NCBI GenBank assembly: GCA_030817875.1
Contig: JAUSZU010000001.1
Span: 868,001 to 932,000 of the forward strand
Source: Flavobacterium sp. W4I14
GTDB taxonomy: Bacteria; Bacteroidota; Bacteroidia; Sphingobacteriales; Sphingobacteriaceae
Direction of reading: 5' to 3'
Length of the DNA stretch: 64,000 nucleotides
The notes below the pieces were generated by a model. The model did not search any database. It worked only from the letters and a program-made list of their open reading frames with translations, and was not told the DNA's origin. Shown here piece after piece: positions 47,101 to 57,002 of this stretch. A program made the position numbers and the translations under genes. Position 1 is the first letter of the stretch. The number at the start of each line of letters is the position of its first letter.

Positions 47101-50100
47101 GCAAATAGTACTACGATAAACATACCCTCGAGTACAGTTTTAAAGGCAACATTAACTTATACTTCAAATGCGATATCAAAAGTTTATGGGGCAAGTGTTC
47201 CGGTTTTAACAGGAACAGTAACCGGCTTTGTGAATTCGGAAATTATAACAACCGCAACAACCGGCACTATTAATTGGTCAAGCTCTGCTACAATAAGTAG
47301 TGCTGTTGGTTCATATAATATTAATGGTGGAGGACTAACTGCAGCAAACTATAATTTTGTACAGGCTGCAGCTAATGCCTCAGCTTTAACAGTTACACCA
47401 AAACCATTAACTGTATCAGCAACCGGGAATAATAAACTGTACGACGGGACTACAACTGCAACGGTAAGCCTGAGCGATGATCGTATAGCAGGCGATGTGT
47501 TTACCGAAAGTTATACAGGAGCTTCATTTGCATCAGCTGCTGTAGGAACAAATAAACCGGTAACGGTTACGGGCATTACCATTTCTGGAGGTGCATCTGG
47601 CAATTATACCTTAGGCAATGCAACCGCATCAACAACAGCAAATATTACGGTTAGAACGATTGCAATAAGCCCAACAGTAAATTCAAAAACTTACGGAAAC
47701 GTAGACCCTTTACTGAACTTTACCGCTACACCAGCTTTAGCTACCGGTGATAGCTTTAGCGGATCACTTACCCGTGCAGCGGGAGAGAATATCGGTACTT
47801 ATGCCATTACCCAGGGTACGCTTTCGGCCGGAAGTAATTATGCGATAACTTTTACCGCCGGTACAAATTTTACAATCAATAAAAGAGCAATTACGGTTAC
47901 TGCCACTGCACAATCGAAAGGATACGGTAATGTTGATCCCTTCCTAACCTTTACGCTTGGCGGATCGGGCCTTGCCTTCGCCGATACATTTAGCGGCAGT
48001 TTATCGCGCGCACCGGGAGAAAATGTGGGCAGCTATGCCATCACCCAGGGTACTTTGGCACTGAGCACTAATTATGCGATCACCTTTACTCCAGGAATAA
48101 ATTTTACAATCAATCCAAGGGCGGTAACGGTAACGGCTACTGCACAATCGAAAGAATACGGTAGTGTTGATCCCTTACTTACCTTTACGGTCGGCGGATC
48201 AGGCCTGGCCTTTGCAGATACCTTTAGCGGAAGCTTAAGCAGACTGCCAGGTGAAAATGCGGGTGATTATGCCATTACTCAGGGTACCCTTGCATTGAGC
48301 AGTAATTATGCTTTAAGCTATATTGGTGCAGATTTTTCCATCGGCAAGAAAACCATCACGGTAACAGCTGCCGCTAAGAACAAAATCTACGGTGATGCCG
48401 ATCCGGCATTAACCTATACTTTTGCCCCAGCATTGGTTACAGGCGACAGCTTTAGCGGGTCACTTAGCCGTTCGGCTGGCGAAAACGCGGGCACTTATCC
48501 GATCGATCAGGGTAGCCTGGCTTTAAATGCAAATTATAGCTTGAACTATACAGGAGCTGATTTTGTGATCGCTAAGAAGATCATTACAGTAACCGCATCC
48601 GCCAAAAGTAAGACCTACGGTGATGCCGATCCGGCACTGACCTATACTTTCATCCCGGCTCTGGTAGGTACTGATACTTTTACTGGAGCATTGAGCAGAC
48701 TGCCGGGAGAAAATATTGGAACCTATGCCATTAACCAGGGTACTCTTATACTCAACAGCAATTATACCTTAAATTATGTGGGCGCAAATCTCACTGTTGG
48801 CAAAAAAACAATAACGGCAACAGCAGTGGCAAAGAGTAAAATCCAGGGGGCTGCCGATCCGGTGCTGACCTATACTTTTGCCCCGGCTTTGGTAACGGGC
48901 GATAGCTTTACAGGATCCTTGAGCAGGGCAGCTGGTGAAACCGCGGGTACCTATGCCATTACCCAGGGTACACTGGCATTGAACGGAAACTATATACTAA
49001 CCTACGTTGGAGCCAACCTGACCATTGAAGCGAAAACCGTAATAACGGTAACTGCGGTAGCGAAAAGCAAAAGCTATGGTGATGCCGATCCGGCATTAAC
49101 CTATACTTTTACCCCGGCATTGCAAACAGGTGATAGCTTTACAGGATCCTTGAGCAGGGCAGCTGGTGAAACCGTGGGTACCTATGCAATTGGCCAGGGT
49201 ACTCTTGCCCTGGATGGGAAGTATATTATCACTTACGTAGGTGCTGATCTGACCATTGGCAAAAAAACAATAACGGTGACAGCGGTAGCGAAAAACAAAA
49301 CCTATGGTGATGCTGATCCGGCGTTGACCTATACTTTCGCTCCTGCATTGCAAACAGGTGATAATTTTACGGGATCCCTAAGCAGAGCGGTTGGTGAGAA
49401 TGTTGGTACTTATGGCATCAATCAAGGTACACTTGTATTAAGCAGCAACTATAGCATAGCATTTAGTAGTGCCAATTTAACTATCGCTAAGAAAACAGTT
49501 ACGGTAACTGCGGCCGCTAAAGGCAAAAACTATGGTGATGCCGATCCGGCGTTGACCTATACTTTTGCCCCAGCCTTAGTAACAGGCGACAACTTTAGCG
49601 GATCACTTAGCCGTTCGGCAGGCGAAAATGTGGGTACCTATCCGATCAATCAGGGTAGCCTGACTTTAAATGCAAATTATAGCTTGATTTATACGGGAGC
49701 CGATTTTGTCATCGCTAAGAAAACCATTACGGTAACTGCTGCAGCCAAGAGTAAAACTTACGGAGATACCGATCCGGCGCTGACCTATACTTTTGCTCCG
49801 GCATTAGGAACTGGCGACAGCTTTAGCGGATCACTTAGCCGTGCGGCAGGCGAAAATGTGGGTACCTATCCGATCAATCAGGGTAGCCTGGCTTTAAATG
49901 CAAATTATAGCCTGACTTATACGGGAGCCGATTTTGTCATCGCTAAGAAAACCATTACGGTAACTGCCGCTGCCAAGAGCAAAACTTACGGAGATACCGA
50001 TCCGGCGCTGACCTATACTTTTGCTCCGGCATTAGGAACTGGCGACAGCTTTACCGGATCACTTAGCCGTGCGGCTGGTGAAAATGTAGGCGTGTATGCT

Positions 50101-50931
50101 ATTGCCAGTACCTTGAGCGCGGGTGCTAATTACACCATAGACTTTAAAACAGCTGATCTGACGATTAATAAAGCAGTGCTAAGTGTAACTGCAGATGCAA
50201 AGCAGATGTGTCAGGGAGCCGATCTGCCTGCATTTACTTTGAGCTACAACGGTTTTAAATTTTCTGACAATGCAAACAGTTTAAGCACAAAGCCATCGGT
50301 AAACAGCACCGGAAGCAGGTCTTCTACGGCTGGAGATTATGTGCTTTCGCCAATCGGCGGCGTATCTGCCAATTATACTTTTAATTATATCAACGGCGTA
50401 CTGAAGATCAATCCCCTTCCGCTCATTGCTATCAATAGCAATAAGGGAACCAGTATCAGCAGGGGAGAGACTGCTATCCTTACCGCAACAGGGGCTGCAA
50501 GCTACGTGTGGGCGACTGCCAGTGGCATCGTAAGTGGTCAGAACACTGCCAGTCTTACTGTTAGACCAAAAGAAACCACTACCTATACCGTTACGGCTAC
50601 AAACAGCAGCGGATGCAGCCAGAGCCAGGTCATTACCCTGACTGTGGCCGAGGATCTTTCAAAAATCAAGGCGAACAACATTCTTACCCCAAATAATGAT
50701 GGCTTTAACGATAAGTGGGTAATCGAGAATATCGACTACTATCCGAACAATGAGGTTAAGATATTTGATAAGGCCGGAAGGATCATTTATAGTAAAAAGG
50801 CATACGATAACAGCTGGGACGGAACAGTCAACGGAACGGCACTTTCAGAGGGTACCTATTATTATATTGTTGATTTTGGTACAGACAAGATGAGGGTGAA
50901 GGGTTTTATCACACTGGTAAGGGAAAATTAG
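44167..50931 (+). CDS. Giant modular T9SS-secreted repeat protein (MBG / Ig / YDG domains)
   Basis: Predicted cell-surface or secreted adhesin-like protein, 2254 residues. Signal peptide ends CFA|Q (residue 25). In order: a beta-sandwich with [10 protein letters not shown] (about 26-195), a fibronectin-like unit (about 197-294), two 120-residue repeats starting PTITSA (about 295-535), four putative-Ig (He_PIG) repeats each with SQ..GG..PYTY..G.LP.G..LS..G..SG (about 537-883), one spacer unit, one MBG-like unit, a YDG unit (about 1079-1163), and eleven tandem MBG repeats of about 76 residues (1164-2002, [20 protein letters not shown] type). A divergent MBG unit, an Ig-like unit and a CHU_C type-B T9SS sorting domain follow (about 2164-2254, [13 protein letters not shown], ending [11 protein letters not shown]). 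Exported by the type IX system, probably with the PorP-like partner 21 bp downstream. No catalytic domain seen. Confidence 0.93.
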   Translation: MRLFNLLKGSLLIFLVFGLSLFCFAQTTYNFNAGATITTPPGSPWATEAVITIAGVNYKLTSGGNGGFSMSATGGSGNSASLWKTGAGGDTFRLERADGQPFNFYSMYVRHEGYNSYNGLFGIVIPPWYIVTYNKVAGAAETDQDNSPIVGGSNAITTTTNTFTRTLAVNSVDIYFKANNGYWIDDIRVGIATGTEVAPTVSTTAATAIQTNSAILGGNVTADGGATVTERGIVWSTTGVPTTSNNKVQNGSGTGTFSATISSLPAGTLINYRAYAINSEGTNYGANSPFTTLVQPTITSAAYNVATGVLAVTGTGLQAKAGAANDVDVSTLTLTAEGGSTYTLTSPDVEITSATAFSVTLNAADRTALGMIINKNGTASTGGTVYNLTAANGWMANVSLNADATNAVTVSGVAVPTITSATYNGTTGVMVVSGTGFLIRSGALNDIDVGKLTVKGQGGATYTLTSAGVEINSGQSFAITLNAADKAALIPILNKNGLSAQDGNIYNLAAADDWNRGADPALTTADQTGNSIQATLPISLFPVTLPNPVYGAAYSQNVTASGGTGVYTFTLSAGSLPAGMSLSPAGVLSGTPSQAGIFNFTVQATDGNSVTGTRAYNISIASPTVVVNPVTLPDPVLTVAYSQQLSSTGGIAPYTYLVGAGALPPGLSLSSTGLISGTPIASGTFNFSIFSSDISPFNGVRAYSVTVAPAVITISPATLPDAVVGSAYSQSLSSTGGVLPYTYSITAGALPAGITLSAAGVLSGSATAAGSYSFTVKSTDASLGSKAQAYSINVAQADITISPATLPNPTLGAAYSQTFLSVGGTAPYTYSITAGALPAGITLSAAGVLSGTATAPGNYTFTVKSTDAFSSNKSVSYTIAISALTISAPANFPVGLSTTYGTASAITSVTVSGVGLLAGITATPSSTTNFEVSADGTTFGPSAIIGSSGTVSGTVYVRLKATASAGTNLGNVILTSAGANSTTINIPSSTVLKATLTYTSNAISKVYGASVPVLTGTVTGFVNSEIITTATTGTINWSSSATISSAVGSYNINGGGLTAANYNFVQAAANASALTVTPKPLTVSATGNNKLYDGTTTATVSLSDDRIAGDVFTESYTGASFASAAVGTNKPVTVTGITISGGASGNYTLGNATASTTANITVRTIAISPTVNSKTYGNVDPLLNFTATPALATGDSFSGSLTRAAGENIGTYAITQGTLSAGSNYAITFTAGTNFTINKRAITVTATAQSKGYGNVDPFLTFTLGGSGLAFADTFSGSLSRAPGENVGSYAITQGTLALSTNYAITFTPGINFTINPRAVTVTATAQSKEYGSVDPLLTFTVGGSGLAFADTFSGSLSRLPGENAGDYAITQGTLALSSNYALSYIGADFSIGKKTITVTAAAKNKIYGDADPALTYTFAPALVTGDSFSGSLSRSAGENAGTYPIDQGSLALNANYSLNYTGADFVIAKKIITVTASAKSKTYGDADPALTYTFIPALVGTDTFTGALSRLPGENIGTYAINQGTLILNSNYTLNYVGANLTVGKKTITATAVAKSKIQGAADPVLTYTFAPALVTGDSFTGSLSRAAGETAGTYAITQGTLALNGNYILTYVGANLTIEAKTVITVTAVAKSKSYGDADPALTYTFTPALQTGDSFTGSLSRAAGETVGTYAIGQGTLALDGKYIITYVGADLTIGKKTITVTAVAKNKTYGDADPALTYTFAPALQTGDNFTGSLSRAVGENVGTYGINQGTLVLSSNYSIAFSSANLTIAKKTVTVTAAAKGKNYGDADPALTYTFAPALVTGDNFSGSLSRSAGENVGTYPINQGSLTLNANYSLIYTGADFVIAKKTITVTAAAKSKTYGDTDPALTYTFAPALGTGDSFSGSLSRAAGENVGTYPINQGSLALNANYSLTYTGADFVIAKKTITVTAAAKSKTYGDTDPALTYTFAPALGTGDSFTGSLSRAAGENVGVYAIASTLSAGANYTIDFKTADLTINKAVLSVTADAKQMCQGADLPAFTLSYNGFKFSDNANSLSTKPSVNSTGSRSSTAGDYVLSPIGGVSANYTFNYINGVLKINPLPLIAINSNKGTSISRGETAILTATGAASYVWATASGIVSGQNTASLTVRPKETTTYTVTATNSSGCSQSQVITLTVAEDLSKIKANNILTPNNDGFNDKWVIENIDYYPNNEVKIFDKAGRIIYSKKAYDNSWDGTVNGTALSEGTYYYIVDFGTDKMRVKGFITLVREN
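47656..50172 (+). repeat. Eleven tandem ~228-bp MBG-encoding repeats
   Basis: DNA-level tandem array inside the giant gene. Units are about 228 bp (76 codons). The last three (from about 49490) are nearly identical in DNA, for example a long block at about 49720-49945 recurring 228 bp later at 49950-50090, implying recent expansion or gene conversion and a likely site of copy-number variation. Confidence 0.9.
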
Positions 50932-50952
50932 TTAAATTAAAGAGAAGATCAA

Positions 50953-51837
50953 ATGAAGACTTTATATAAATTATTGATATTACTGGCCGTATGGATACCT
51001 GTAGCCAGTGTTCATGCGCAGCTGAATCCGCTTTCTTCACAATATTATACCAACCGTTATGTGATTAATCCCGCATTTGCAGGTGCCAGCAATGGCCTGC
51101 GCATAAACGGAGCCTACCGTAAACTTTGGGATAACGTTCCGGGCGCTCCTGTAACACAGAACCTCACCGCCGACTATGGTTTTGGTAAAGTTGGTATAGG
51201 ACTGAATATGAGCAATGAAAGTGCGGGGCTACAACGGCAGACCCGCGTAGTGGGCAGTTATGCCTACCACCTGCCTTTAAACGCAAACAACCAGCAGCTT
51301 CATTTTGGCCTGTCGGTAGGTTTCATGAACCAGCGTCTTGAAAACTCAGATATTTATGGCAATCCGAACGACCCGATGGTGGGACTTTACAATGACCGCA
51401 AAACCTATCTTGATGGGGATTTTGGTATTGCCTATACTTCAGATAAACTGAGTATAGAGGGATCGCTGCCCAACCTGAAAAGCTTTTTCAAAAAAGATGT
51501 GATCAAGCTGGCCGATGTGGCCACTTTTTATACGGCCATAAGTTATAAGATTACGTTGAGCGAAGGAATGGAGGGGATAGCGCTTGAACCAAAAGTAGCC
51601 TACCGCGGGGTGAAAGGGTTCGATAATATCTTTGATCTGAGCGCACAGGCATGGATTGCAAACAAACAGGTGTTTTTGATGGGGGTATACCATAGCAGTG
51701 AAAATGCGACCTTCGGCATTGGTGTAGACTTTAAAAGAAAATACCTGATCAGTGGGATGTACACCACACAGACCTCGGCTTTAAGTGCCTATACCAACGG
51801 CAGTTTTGAGCTGAATCTCCGGTTGAGCGTGCTGTAA
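50953..51837 (+). CDS. PorP/SprF-family T9SS outer-membrane protein
   Basis: Outer-membrane beta-barrel of the type IX secretion system accessory family; 294 residues, usual length. Signal peptide ends VHA|Q (residue 22). The family N-terminus is clear: LNPLSSQYYTNRYVINPAFAGASN, followed by LRINGAYRKLWDNVPGAPVT, YGFGKVGIGLNMSNESAG and a run of amphipathic beta-strands, ending FELNLRLSV. Family knowledge: SprF/PorP-like proteins are encoded directly after large proteins with type-B C-terminal domains and help retain or export them. That is the arrangement here (21 bp after the 2254-residue gene), so the two form a functional pair. A strong terminator follows. Confidence 0.93.
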   Translation: MKTLYKLLILLAVWIPVASVHAQLNPLSSQYYTNRYVINPAFAGASNGLRINGAYRKLWDNVPGAPVTQNLTADYGFGKVGIGLNMSNESAGLQRQTRVVGSYAYHLPLNANNQQLHFGLSVGFMNQRLENSDIYGNPNDPMVGLYNDRKTYLDGDFGIAYTSDKLSIEGSLPNLKSFFKKDVIKLADVATFYTAISYKITLSEGMEGIALEPKVAYRGVKGFDNIFDLSAQAWIANKQVFLMGVYHSSENATFGIGVDFKRKYLISGMYTTQTSALSAYTNGSFELNLRLSVL

Positions 51838-51854
51838 GATTTTTGAACATATTG

Positions 51855-51896
51855 ACAACCCTGATGTACTTTGCTGCTATCAGGGTTGTTTTTTTT
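51855..51896 (+). terminator. Rho-independent terminator after PorP-like gene
   Basis: ACAACCCTGAT (51855-51865) pairs perfectly with ATCAGGGTTGT (51879-51889), followed by eight T. It closes the giant-protein/PorP operon 17 bp after the stop codon. The rest up to 52121 shows no gene. Confidence 0.9.
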
Positions 51897-52121
51897 AGCT
51901 GTGGAATAAAACGAGCATACCCTACAGGCTGGGCAATACGACTTCATGTATCGGCACAGCAACAAACATTTGTTGGCAGATAGGTAATGCGGTATAGGAT
52001 AAGGGCTTAGATGTCGTTCTGAAAATTGCCTCTATGCTGTAGGTTTTTAGGTGGTCAGTCCTGCTGATTTACGATGAAAAAGGCATTTTTTTTGTGGAAA
52101 AAAGCGTATTTTTAAAGAAGC

Positions 52122-52862
52122 ATGGAGTTTGTTTATATATTCGTTTTTGTTGTCAGTTTTCTCGCTACCCTCGTTCGTTCTACTTTTGGTTTTGGAGAAT
52201 CTTTAATCGCTGTTCCTTTATTTATACTTTTTATTCCTATTGATACCGCCGTACCCCTGTCTGTTCTGATTTCGATTTTGGTTGCCCTGGTAGTCGTTCT
52301 GCAGGATCACCGACAGATACACTTTGACAGCGCCAAGTGGCTGATCATCTTTGCCGTTTTAGGCATCCCGATCGGTCTAATGATTTTAATTTATGGCAAT
52401 GAATTCTGGGTGAAAATTGGTCTGGGTGGGCTGATTATTTTATATTCGCTGTATGCCATTTTAGGAAAAAATACCCTTTCCCTGAAAGCCGATAATAAAT
52501 TATGGCTTTTTATCTGCGGTTTTTTGTCTGGAGTACTGGGCGGTGCATATGGCGTAAACGGACCGCCACTTGTTGTTTATGGAAATATGAGAAACTGGAG
52601 CGCCAAACATTTCAGGGCAACCCTTCAGGCTTATTTTCTACCAACCAGTTTTATCGGTGCCATCGGGTATTTTGCAAAAGGGCTGATTACCATAGAAGTG
52701 CTAAAATATTTTTTGATCTCGTTGCCTGCTGTATTTCCGGCAATATTTTTAGGGCGCTATCTTAATCATAAGATTAGCGGAAGCTCTTTTTTCAGGTATG
52801 TTTATTTCGGACTTATCGCGATTGGCTGCTTTTTGATTGTTAATACATTATCGGCGATGTAG
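52122..52862 (+). CDS. TauE/SafE-family permease
   Basis: Inner-membrane transporter of the TauE/SafE (sulfite/organosulfonate exporter) family; 246 residues with about eight hydrophobic segments. Family marks: the N-terminal half has STFGFGESLIAVPLF and the C-terminal half FLSGVLGGAYGVNGPPLVVYG, the paired G-rich loops of the internal duplication, then the FRATLQAYFLPTS helix. The ion is not predictable; sulfite, sulfoacetate or taurine-related anions are typical. It is monocistronic on the plus strand, with no metabolic neighbour that explains it. Confidence 0.88.
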   Translation: MEFVYIFVFVVSFLATLVRSTFGFGESLIAVPLFILFIPIDTAVPLSVLISILVALVVVLQDHRQIHFDSAKWLIIFAVLGIPIGLMILIYGNEFWVKIGLGGLIILYSLYAILGKNTLSLKADNKLWLFICGFLSGVLGGAYGVNGPPLVVYGNMRNWSAKHFRATLQAYFLPTSFIGAIGYFAKGLITIEVLKYFLISLPAVFPAIFLGRYLNHKISGSSFFRYVYFGLIAIGCFLIVNTLSAM

Positions 52863-52925
52863 GGTATAGAAATTAAATAACTTATCCGACTATTTCCTTT
52901 TTAACATAACGCTTTAAGGAAGTGA

Positions 52926-53807
52926 TCAGATCGCCGCATTATTTGCAAGCGGGTAATGGGCTATAACTTTTTTTTTCTTGGGCTGCCTGTTTTTAGCTGC
53001 CGGGGCAGTGACGTTCAACACCGTGATGAACTTTGTCGGATCCCCGATCGATTCATAAACCACCACCTCGGCATAATCTGGTTGCGTGATTACATCCGGG
53101 CTGTTTTTTAGAACGTCAAAATTTTTGATCCTCAGCTGGCTTATAAGATGATCTTTATCCTGAACGAAAGGAATAATGAGGTTTGGCTTGCGCCGCTTCA
53201 TCCACTGATCGTTCAGTTCCGAATAGGGGATCTTGACATGACCGTTCCAGGCAACGAGAATGGTACCTCCCGTGATCACTAGAAATTCACCTGCCCATAT
53301 TAGCCAGAGCAGAAGCCCTGAGACATTGTCACTGCCCTGGATGCGGAAGGTACCCACTTCGTTTAATGCGGTAATTTCCTTGAATAAGATTCCTGGGTGG
53401 ACAAACAGGAAAGCCATGTCTCCGATCAATTGTTTAACCTCTGCCTGGCTCAGCTTAAAAGTGAAACCGCTACGGCTGTACATAACTGCATCAAAGAAAA
53501 CCCATTGAATATAAAATGCAAGCAGACTACATACGATGGCAATGATAAGGGCAACCCGGATGTTCCTGATCTTACCGATCCTGATACCCATGTCGATCGC
53601 CAGGCCCAGGAGCATGCCCATAGAAAATGCGCAGATCGCGATAAACCAGATATTCGGAACTAACTGGCACAGGATAATATAAAGGAGCGGAAGTAGGAGC
53701 GATGCAATGATGCCGATGGCCAGGGTTGTTAAAATGCCAGAGGGCGAGGCATGGCCTGCAGGAGTGTATTTTTCTTCCATGTGAACGGTATTTAGATTTA
53801 ATTTCAA
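52926..53807 (-). CDS. Hypothetical four-helix membrane protein
   Basis: No family recognised. The frame opens at 53807 (MKLNLNTVH), with an in-frame ATG at 53780 (MEEKYTPAGHASPSG) that is the likelier start given the Gly/Ser-rich cytoplasmic lead. The 284-293-residue product has four predicted membrane segments (about 25-47, 50-75, 83-110 and 160-190). A soluble C-terminal domain follows (about 200-293): YSELNDQWMKRRKPNLIIPF, VYESIGDPTKFITVLNVTAP and a basic tail RQPKKKKVIAHYPL. It converges with the TauE gene (63 bp apart) and is separated by 118 bp from the next minus-strand gene. It could be a regulated membrane scaffold, but nothing in the sequence states a role. Confidence 0.65.
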   Translation of the reverse strand: MKLNLNTVHMEEKYTPAGHASPSGILTTLAIGIIASLLLPLLYIILCQLVPNIWFIAICAFSMGMLLGLAIDMGIRIGKIRNIRVALIIAIVCSLLAFYIQWVFFDAVMYSRSGFTFKLSQAEVKQLIGDMAFLFVHPGILFKEITALNEVGTFRIQGSDNVSGLLLWLIWAGEFLVITGGTILVAWNGHVKIPYSELNDQWMKRRKPNLIIPFVQDKDHLISQLRIKNFDVLKNSPDVITQPDYAEVVVYESIGDPTKFITVLNVTAPAAKNRQPKKKKVIAHYPLANNAAI

Positions 53808-53925
53808 ACAGCAGTAATGGAGATTTGTTTGAGCGGATCTTTACAAGGCTATATTTTTTTTGTTATCGTTTTTGTTTGGCTCTGAAATGATGAAATGCCT
53901 GTACAATTTATGTAAAAATATAGAT

Positions 53926-54804
53926 CTAATTATTAGTTATCAGTAAGCCGGTTAACACAAGTACGCCTGCAAGCAGCATCCACAAGTTAAGTGGCTCATT
54001 CAAAAATACAACGGCAATTGCAGCGCCAATTATCGGGTCGAGATTTAGGAAATTGCCTACTTTGGCAGCAGGAAGTTTTTTCAATGCATAATTATATAAC
54101 AGATAGCAAACCGCAGAGCCGGCAACCCCCATATACAAAATGCCCCACCAATGTTTCATGGGAATGCCTGAAAACAATATTCTATCTTCAAAAAAGGAAA
54201 ATAGAAAAAGAACGCCGGTACCGATGAAGGTGCTCAGTGCAGTTAGGGTAATTGGATTAAGCCGATCCAGTTTTCTGGAAAGCACGGTGTAGGCTGACCA
54301 TAAAATAACGGATCCCAACATTAAAAAGCTGCCTAACATACTACCATCTTTGTTGCCGGATTGATGCCCCTTTAAAGCAACCAGTACAATACCTGCAAAG
54401 GCTGTCGCAAAACCTGTCATTTGCATTTTAGAGATCCTTTCCTTTAAGAAAAGTGTACCCATAAATGCAATCATCATGGGCATTGTTCCCTGTATCAGCG
54501 CTCCGCTTGATGCAGAAGTATGTTGAAGCGAAAGGTTGAAAACCGGATAATACAACCCAATTCCTATGATACCCATAAGTGTAATAATCAAGTAGTCGCG
54601 CTTCGTTAATGAAGGATAACTTTGTTTTGAAAATGACCGGAAAAAAAACGGAAGCAAAACAACAGAGGCAATTAAGTGCCTGGTAAAAGCAAACTGTATC
54701 GGACCTACATCTTTTACCACCAACTTGGTTACTGTAAAAGAACTTCCCCAGATCAGCATGACTAAAACAAGACTGACATAAGTGATTATTTTAGAATTGA
54801 CCAT
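53926..54804 (-). CDS. EamA-family (DMT) transporter
   Basis: Inner-membrane exporter of the drug/metabolite transporter superfamily. The 292-residue product has about ten membrane helices and two EamA repeats: the first with IWGSSFTVTKLVV and FTRHLIASVVLLPFFF, the second with LMLGSVILWSAYTVLSRKL and LFLNEPLNLWMLLAG-type VVFLNEPLNLWML. Substrates in the family are amino acids, metabolites or toxic compounds; none can be chosen here. Expressed from its own promoter, divergent from the DUF92 gene (131 bp between starts). Confidence 0.9.
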   Translation of the reverse strand: MVNSKIITYVSLVLVMLIWGSSFTVTKLVVKDVGPIQFAFTRHLIASVVLLPFFFRSFSKQSYPSLTKRDYLIITLMGIIGIGLYYPVFNLSLQHTSASSGALIQGTMPMMIAFMGTLFLKERISKMQMTGFATAFAGIVLVALKGHQSGNKDGSMLGSFLMLGSVILWSAYTVLSRKLDRLNPITLTALSTFIGTGVLFLFSFFEDRILFSGIPMKHWWGILYMGVAGSAVCYLLYNYALKKLPAAKVGNFLNLDPIIGAAIAVVFLNEPLNLWMLLAGVLVLTGLLITNN

Positions 54805-54935
54805 AATACTTCCTTATAGTTAACAAACAAATTAAAGAGAAAAATGGTTTACGAAGCTAAAAAATTGAGCGATTTCGCTACGATATCTTCGAAGTATGTA
54901 ATATGTTGTAAACATATTTCAAATATATTTGTGAT

Positions 54936-55649
54936 ATGTTCAATAGCGGGATCTTTTTGCCTATCATCATTATTTCCGGCATAGCATACAGCATCCTGGT
55001 AAAAAAACTGACGGTTCTGGCCGCTTTTACAGGCGGGATACTGGCATGCCTTATTTTTAGCGCTGCAGGTTATTCAGGGCTAGCGATGATGACCATGTTT
55101 TTTATCCTCGGTTCTGCTGCCACCTCGGTGGGCCGGCACAAAAAGCAGGCTTTTGCCACCAGGGAGGAAGAAAAAAAAGGCCGTAATGCAATGCAGGTAC
55201 TGGCCAATGCCGGGGCCGCGGCGATTGCAGGTATAGTGACCTTGTTTTACCCTCAGCTGGCTTCTTTGATGCTTCCGGCAATGGCGGCAGCCTTTGCCTC
55301 GGCTACAGCAGATACCCTGTCTTCCGAGCTGGGGATGGTTTATGGAAAACGGTTTTTTAATGTTATTTCCTTTAAGCCCGACCGTTGCGGAATGGACGGA
55401 GTAATCAGTCTGGAAGGGACGCTGGCCGGGATCGCGGGTAGCTGTATTATTGCTGGCATTTATGCGTTGGGATGGGGATGGAACATCAGCTTTTTCTTTA
55501 TTGTTCTTGCAGGTACACTGGGTAACCTCACTGATTCTATACTTGGGGCTGTGCTCGAGCGGAAAGGGATGATCGGGAATGATGTGGTCAATTTTTTGAA
55601 TACATTGACAGCAGCGATTGTGGTTGTGTTACTGGAGGTTTTTCTTTAG
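54936..55649 (+). CDS. DUF92-family membrane protein
   Basis: Integral membrane protein of the DUF92 (TIGR00297) family; 237 residues with about six hydrophobic segments. Family blocks: AAFTGGILACLIFSAAGY, FFILGSAATSVGR, NAGAAAIAGIVTLFYP, MAAAFASATADTLSSELG and the C-terminal GNLTDSILGAVLERKG followed by NDVVNFLNT. The plant homologue VTE6 is a phytyl-phosphate kinase, so a polyprenol or isoprenoid alcohol phosphate kinase role is possible, but bacterial members are uncharacterised to my knowledge. Divergent from the EamA gene. Confidence 0.85.
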   Translation: MFNSGIFLPIIIISGIAYSILVKKLTVLAAFTGGILACLIFSAAGYSGLAMMTMFFILGSAATSVGRHKKQAFATREEEKKGRNAMQVLANAGAAAIAGIVTLFYPQLASLMLPAMAAAFASATADTLSSELGMVYGKRFFNVISFKPDRCGMDGVISLEGTLAGIAGSCIIAGIYALGWGWNISFFFIVLAGTLGNLTDSILGAVLERKGMIGNDVVNFLNTLTAAIVVVLLEVFL

Positions 55650-55858
55650 GTCGGGATTGTTCAAGGGTTGAAAGATTAGGAGAGCCTTTTATTTGCTTTT
55701 GGCTTTTTAAGATTTCATCAATCATACCTGGTTAATTTTGCCTACGTTAAAAATACTTTAGGAAAGGTTATCCTTTGGAATGACGCTCATGGCCACACAC
55801 ATGAATTTAGGCTGCTTAAAACCAAGTCGGCATTAAGATTGTTTAATTTCAGATCACA

Positions 55859-56404
55859 ATGGAGAGAAAAATAAGATGGGAAGGCTTGGAATACAAGTCC
55901 CTCGAAAATTGTACCTTAACGGAAACAGATAATGGTGTCGCAATCACATCGATTATTACAGGCCAGGTTAATAATCAAGCGATTAAAATCTCCTATAAAA
56001 TTCTCACGGATACGTTGTGGGCAACCTATTTCGTTGAAATAAATATCATATCGGGCAGAAATGAAAAAACACTTCTTCTAGAGAAAAAAGGTGCTTATTG
56101 GCTGGTCAACAACACAATCGATCATCGATTTGATAGTTGTGTAGATATTGATATTTCATTAACACCTTTTACCAATACATTGCCGATAAGAAGGTTGGTT
56201 TTTAATGGGCAATTGAGCAATAGGATCGAGGTGATATACATCGATATTATTGCTGATGTGATAATACCTGTAAGACAATATTATACCAAAATTTCAGATT
56301 CGGTATACTTGTACGAAAACGAAAAATCGACATTTAAGGCCGAGCTAAAAACTGATCCCTATGGATTGGTAATCGAATACCCGAAACTATTCCATCAACA
56401 ATAG
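55859..56404 (+). CDS. Putative glycolipid-binding protein
   Basis: Small cytoplasmic protein (181 residues, no signal peptide) matching the putative glycolipid-binding family by its pattern: IRWEGLEYKSLENC at the N-terminus, DSCVDIDISLTPFTNTLPIR in the middle, IEVIYIDIIADVIIP and QYYTKISDSVYLYE near the C-terminus. The family is a closed beta-barrel with a lipid-binding cavity; the native ligand is not established. ATG at 55859 follows an A-rich context. Monocistronic, with no functional link to neighbours. Confidence 0.72.
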   Translation: MERKIRWEGLEYKSLENCTLTETDNGVAITSIITGQVNNQAIKISYKILTDTLWATYFVEINIISGRNEKTLLLEKKGAYWLVNNTIDHRFDSCVDIDISLTPFTNTLPIRRLVFNGQLSNRIEVIYIDIIADVIIPVRQYYTKISDSVYLYENEKSTFKAELKTDPYGLVIEYPKLFHQQ

Positions 56405-56811
56405 TACCCATCTATTTCTTGTCGTTTAAATTCATTTCGGGCGTTCCCTGATTGCAATATCTGTAAGGATAATAAGCGGTAAGATTGGATATTTTAGGGT
56501 AAACGGCTCGTTCCCTTATCAAACCGACGAACAACTAACCTTACTTTTATCGATCTCTTTCGTGATCCTAATGCGCAACTTACCCGCCAATAGGGTTAAA
56601 GATTATATTATCAAAACACCTACACATAAGGTAAAAGATGGCAGGTTAAAGCCTATAAAACTACCTGGTTGTGATCGTTTTTGCGTGAAAAATCTACTGG
56701 CTGCCTACCTGGAGAGCAAGCAAAATGGCCGTATTTAATTACCCCTGCATTACCCGTTCTTTACCCTTTGTTGCTACCAAGTTAACCCCAAGGTTACCCC
56801 AGGGTTACCCC

Positions 56812-56845
56812 GGCGTTACCTTTTCTCTACCTAAAAGGTAACGCC
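56812..56845. repeat. 13-bp perfect hairpin in repeat patch
   Basis: GGCGTTACCTTTT (56812-56824) pairs with AAAAGGTAACGCC (56833-56845) around CTCTACCT. Its left arm is the last unit of the tandem GTTACC series, so the hairpin and the tandem share sequence. It is not followed by a U-tract. Confidence 0.7.
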
Positions 56846-56931
56846 AGGGCCTGTTTTCGCAGAATGGCGCCACCGCTTACGGTTATGCTGCCCTTAAGCA
56901 GGCCGCCACCCAATGTAATTAAGTTCAGGGT

Positions 56932-57002
56932 TTTTAACCACAGATGCGCACAGATACACACAGATTTTTATAGCTGTGTGCATCCTTTCTATCTGTGGTT
57001 AA
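56932..57002 (-). repeat. Interspersed 37-bp repeat, copy B, within a self-complementary block
   Basis: 56932-56968 is the inverse of 43912-43948 with one mismatch. It can also pair with downstream bases: TTAACCACAGAT (56934-56945) with ATCTGTGGTTAA (56991-57002), and CACACAG with CTGTGTG inside, so a branched hairpin is possible. Likely a dispersed intergenic repeat. Confidence 0.65.

Noticed and set aside
47656..50172. Regular repeats considered as a CRISPR or satellite array
   Set aside because: Period is 228 bp, in frame throughout, and encodes MBG domains; there are no unique spacers.
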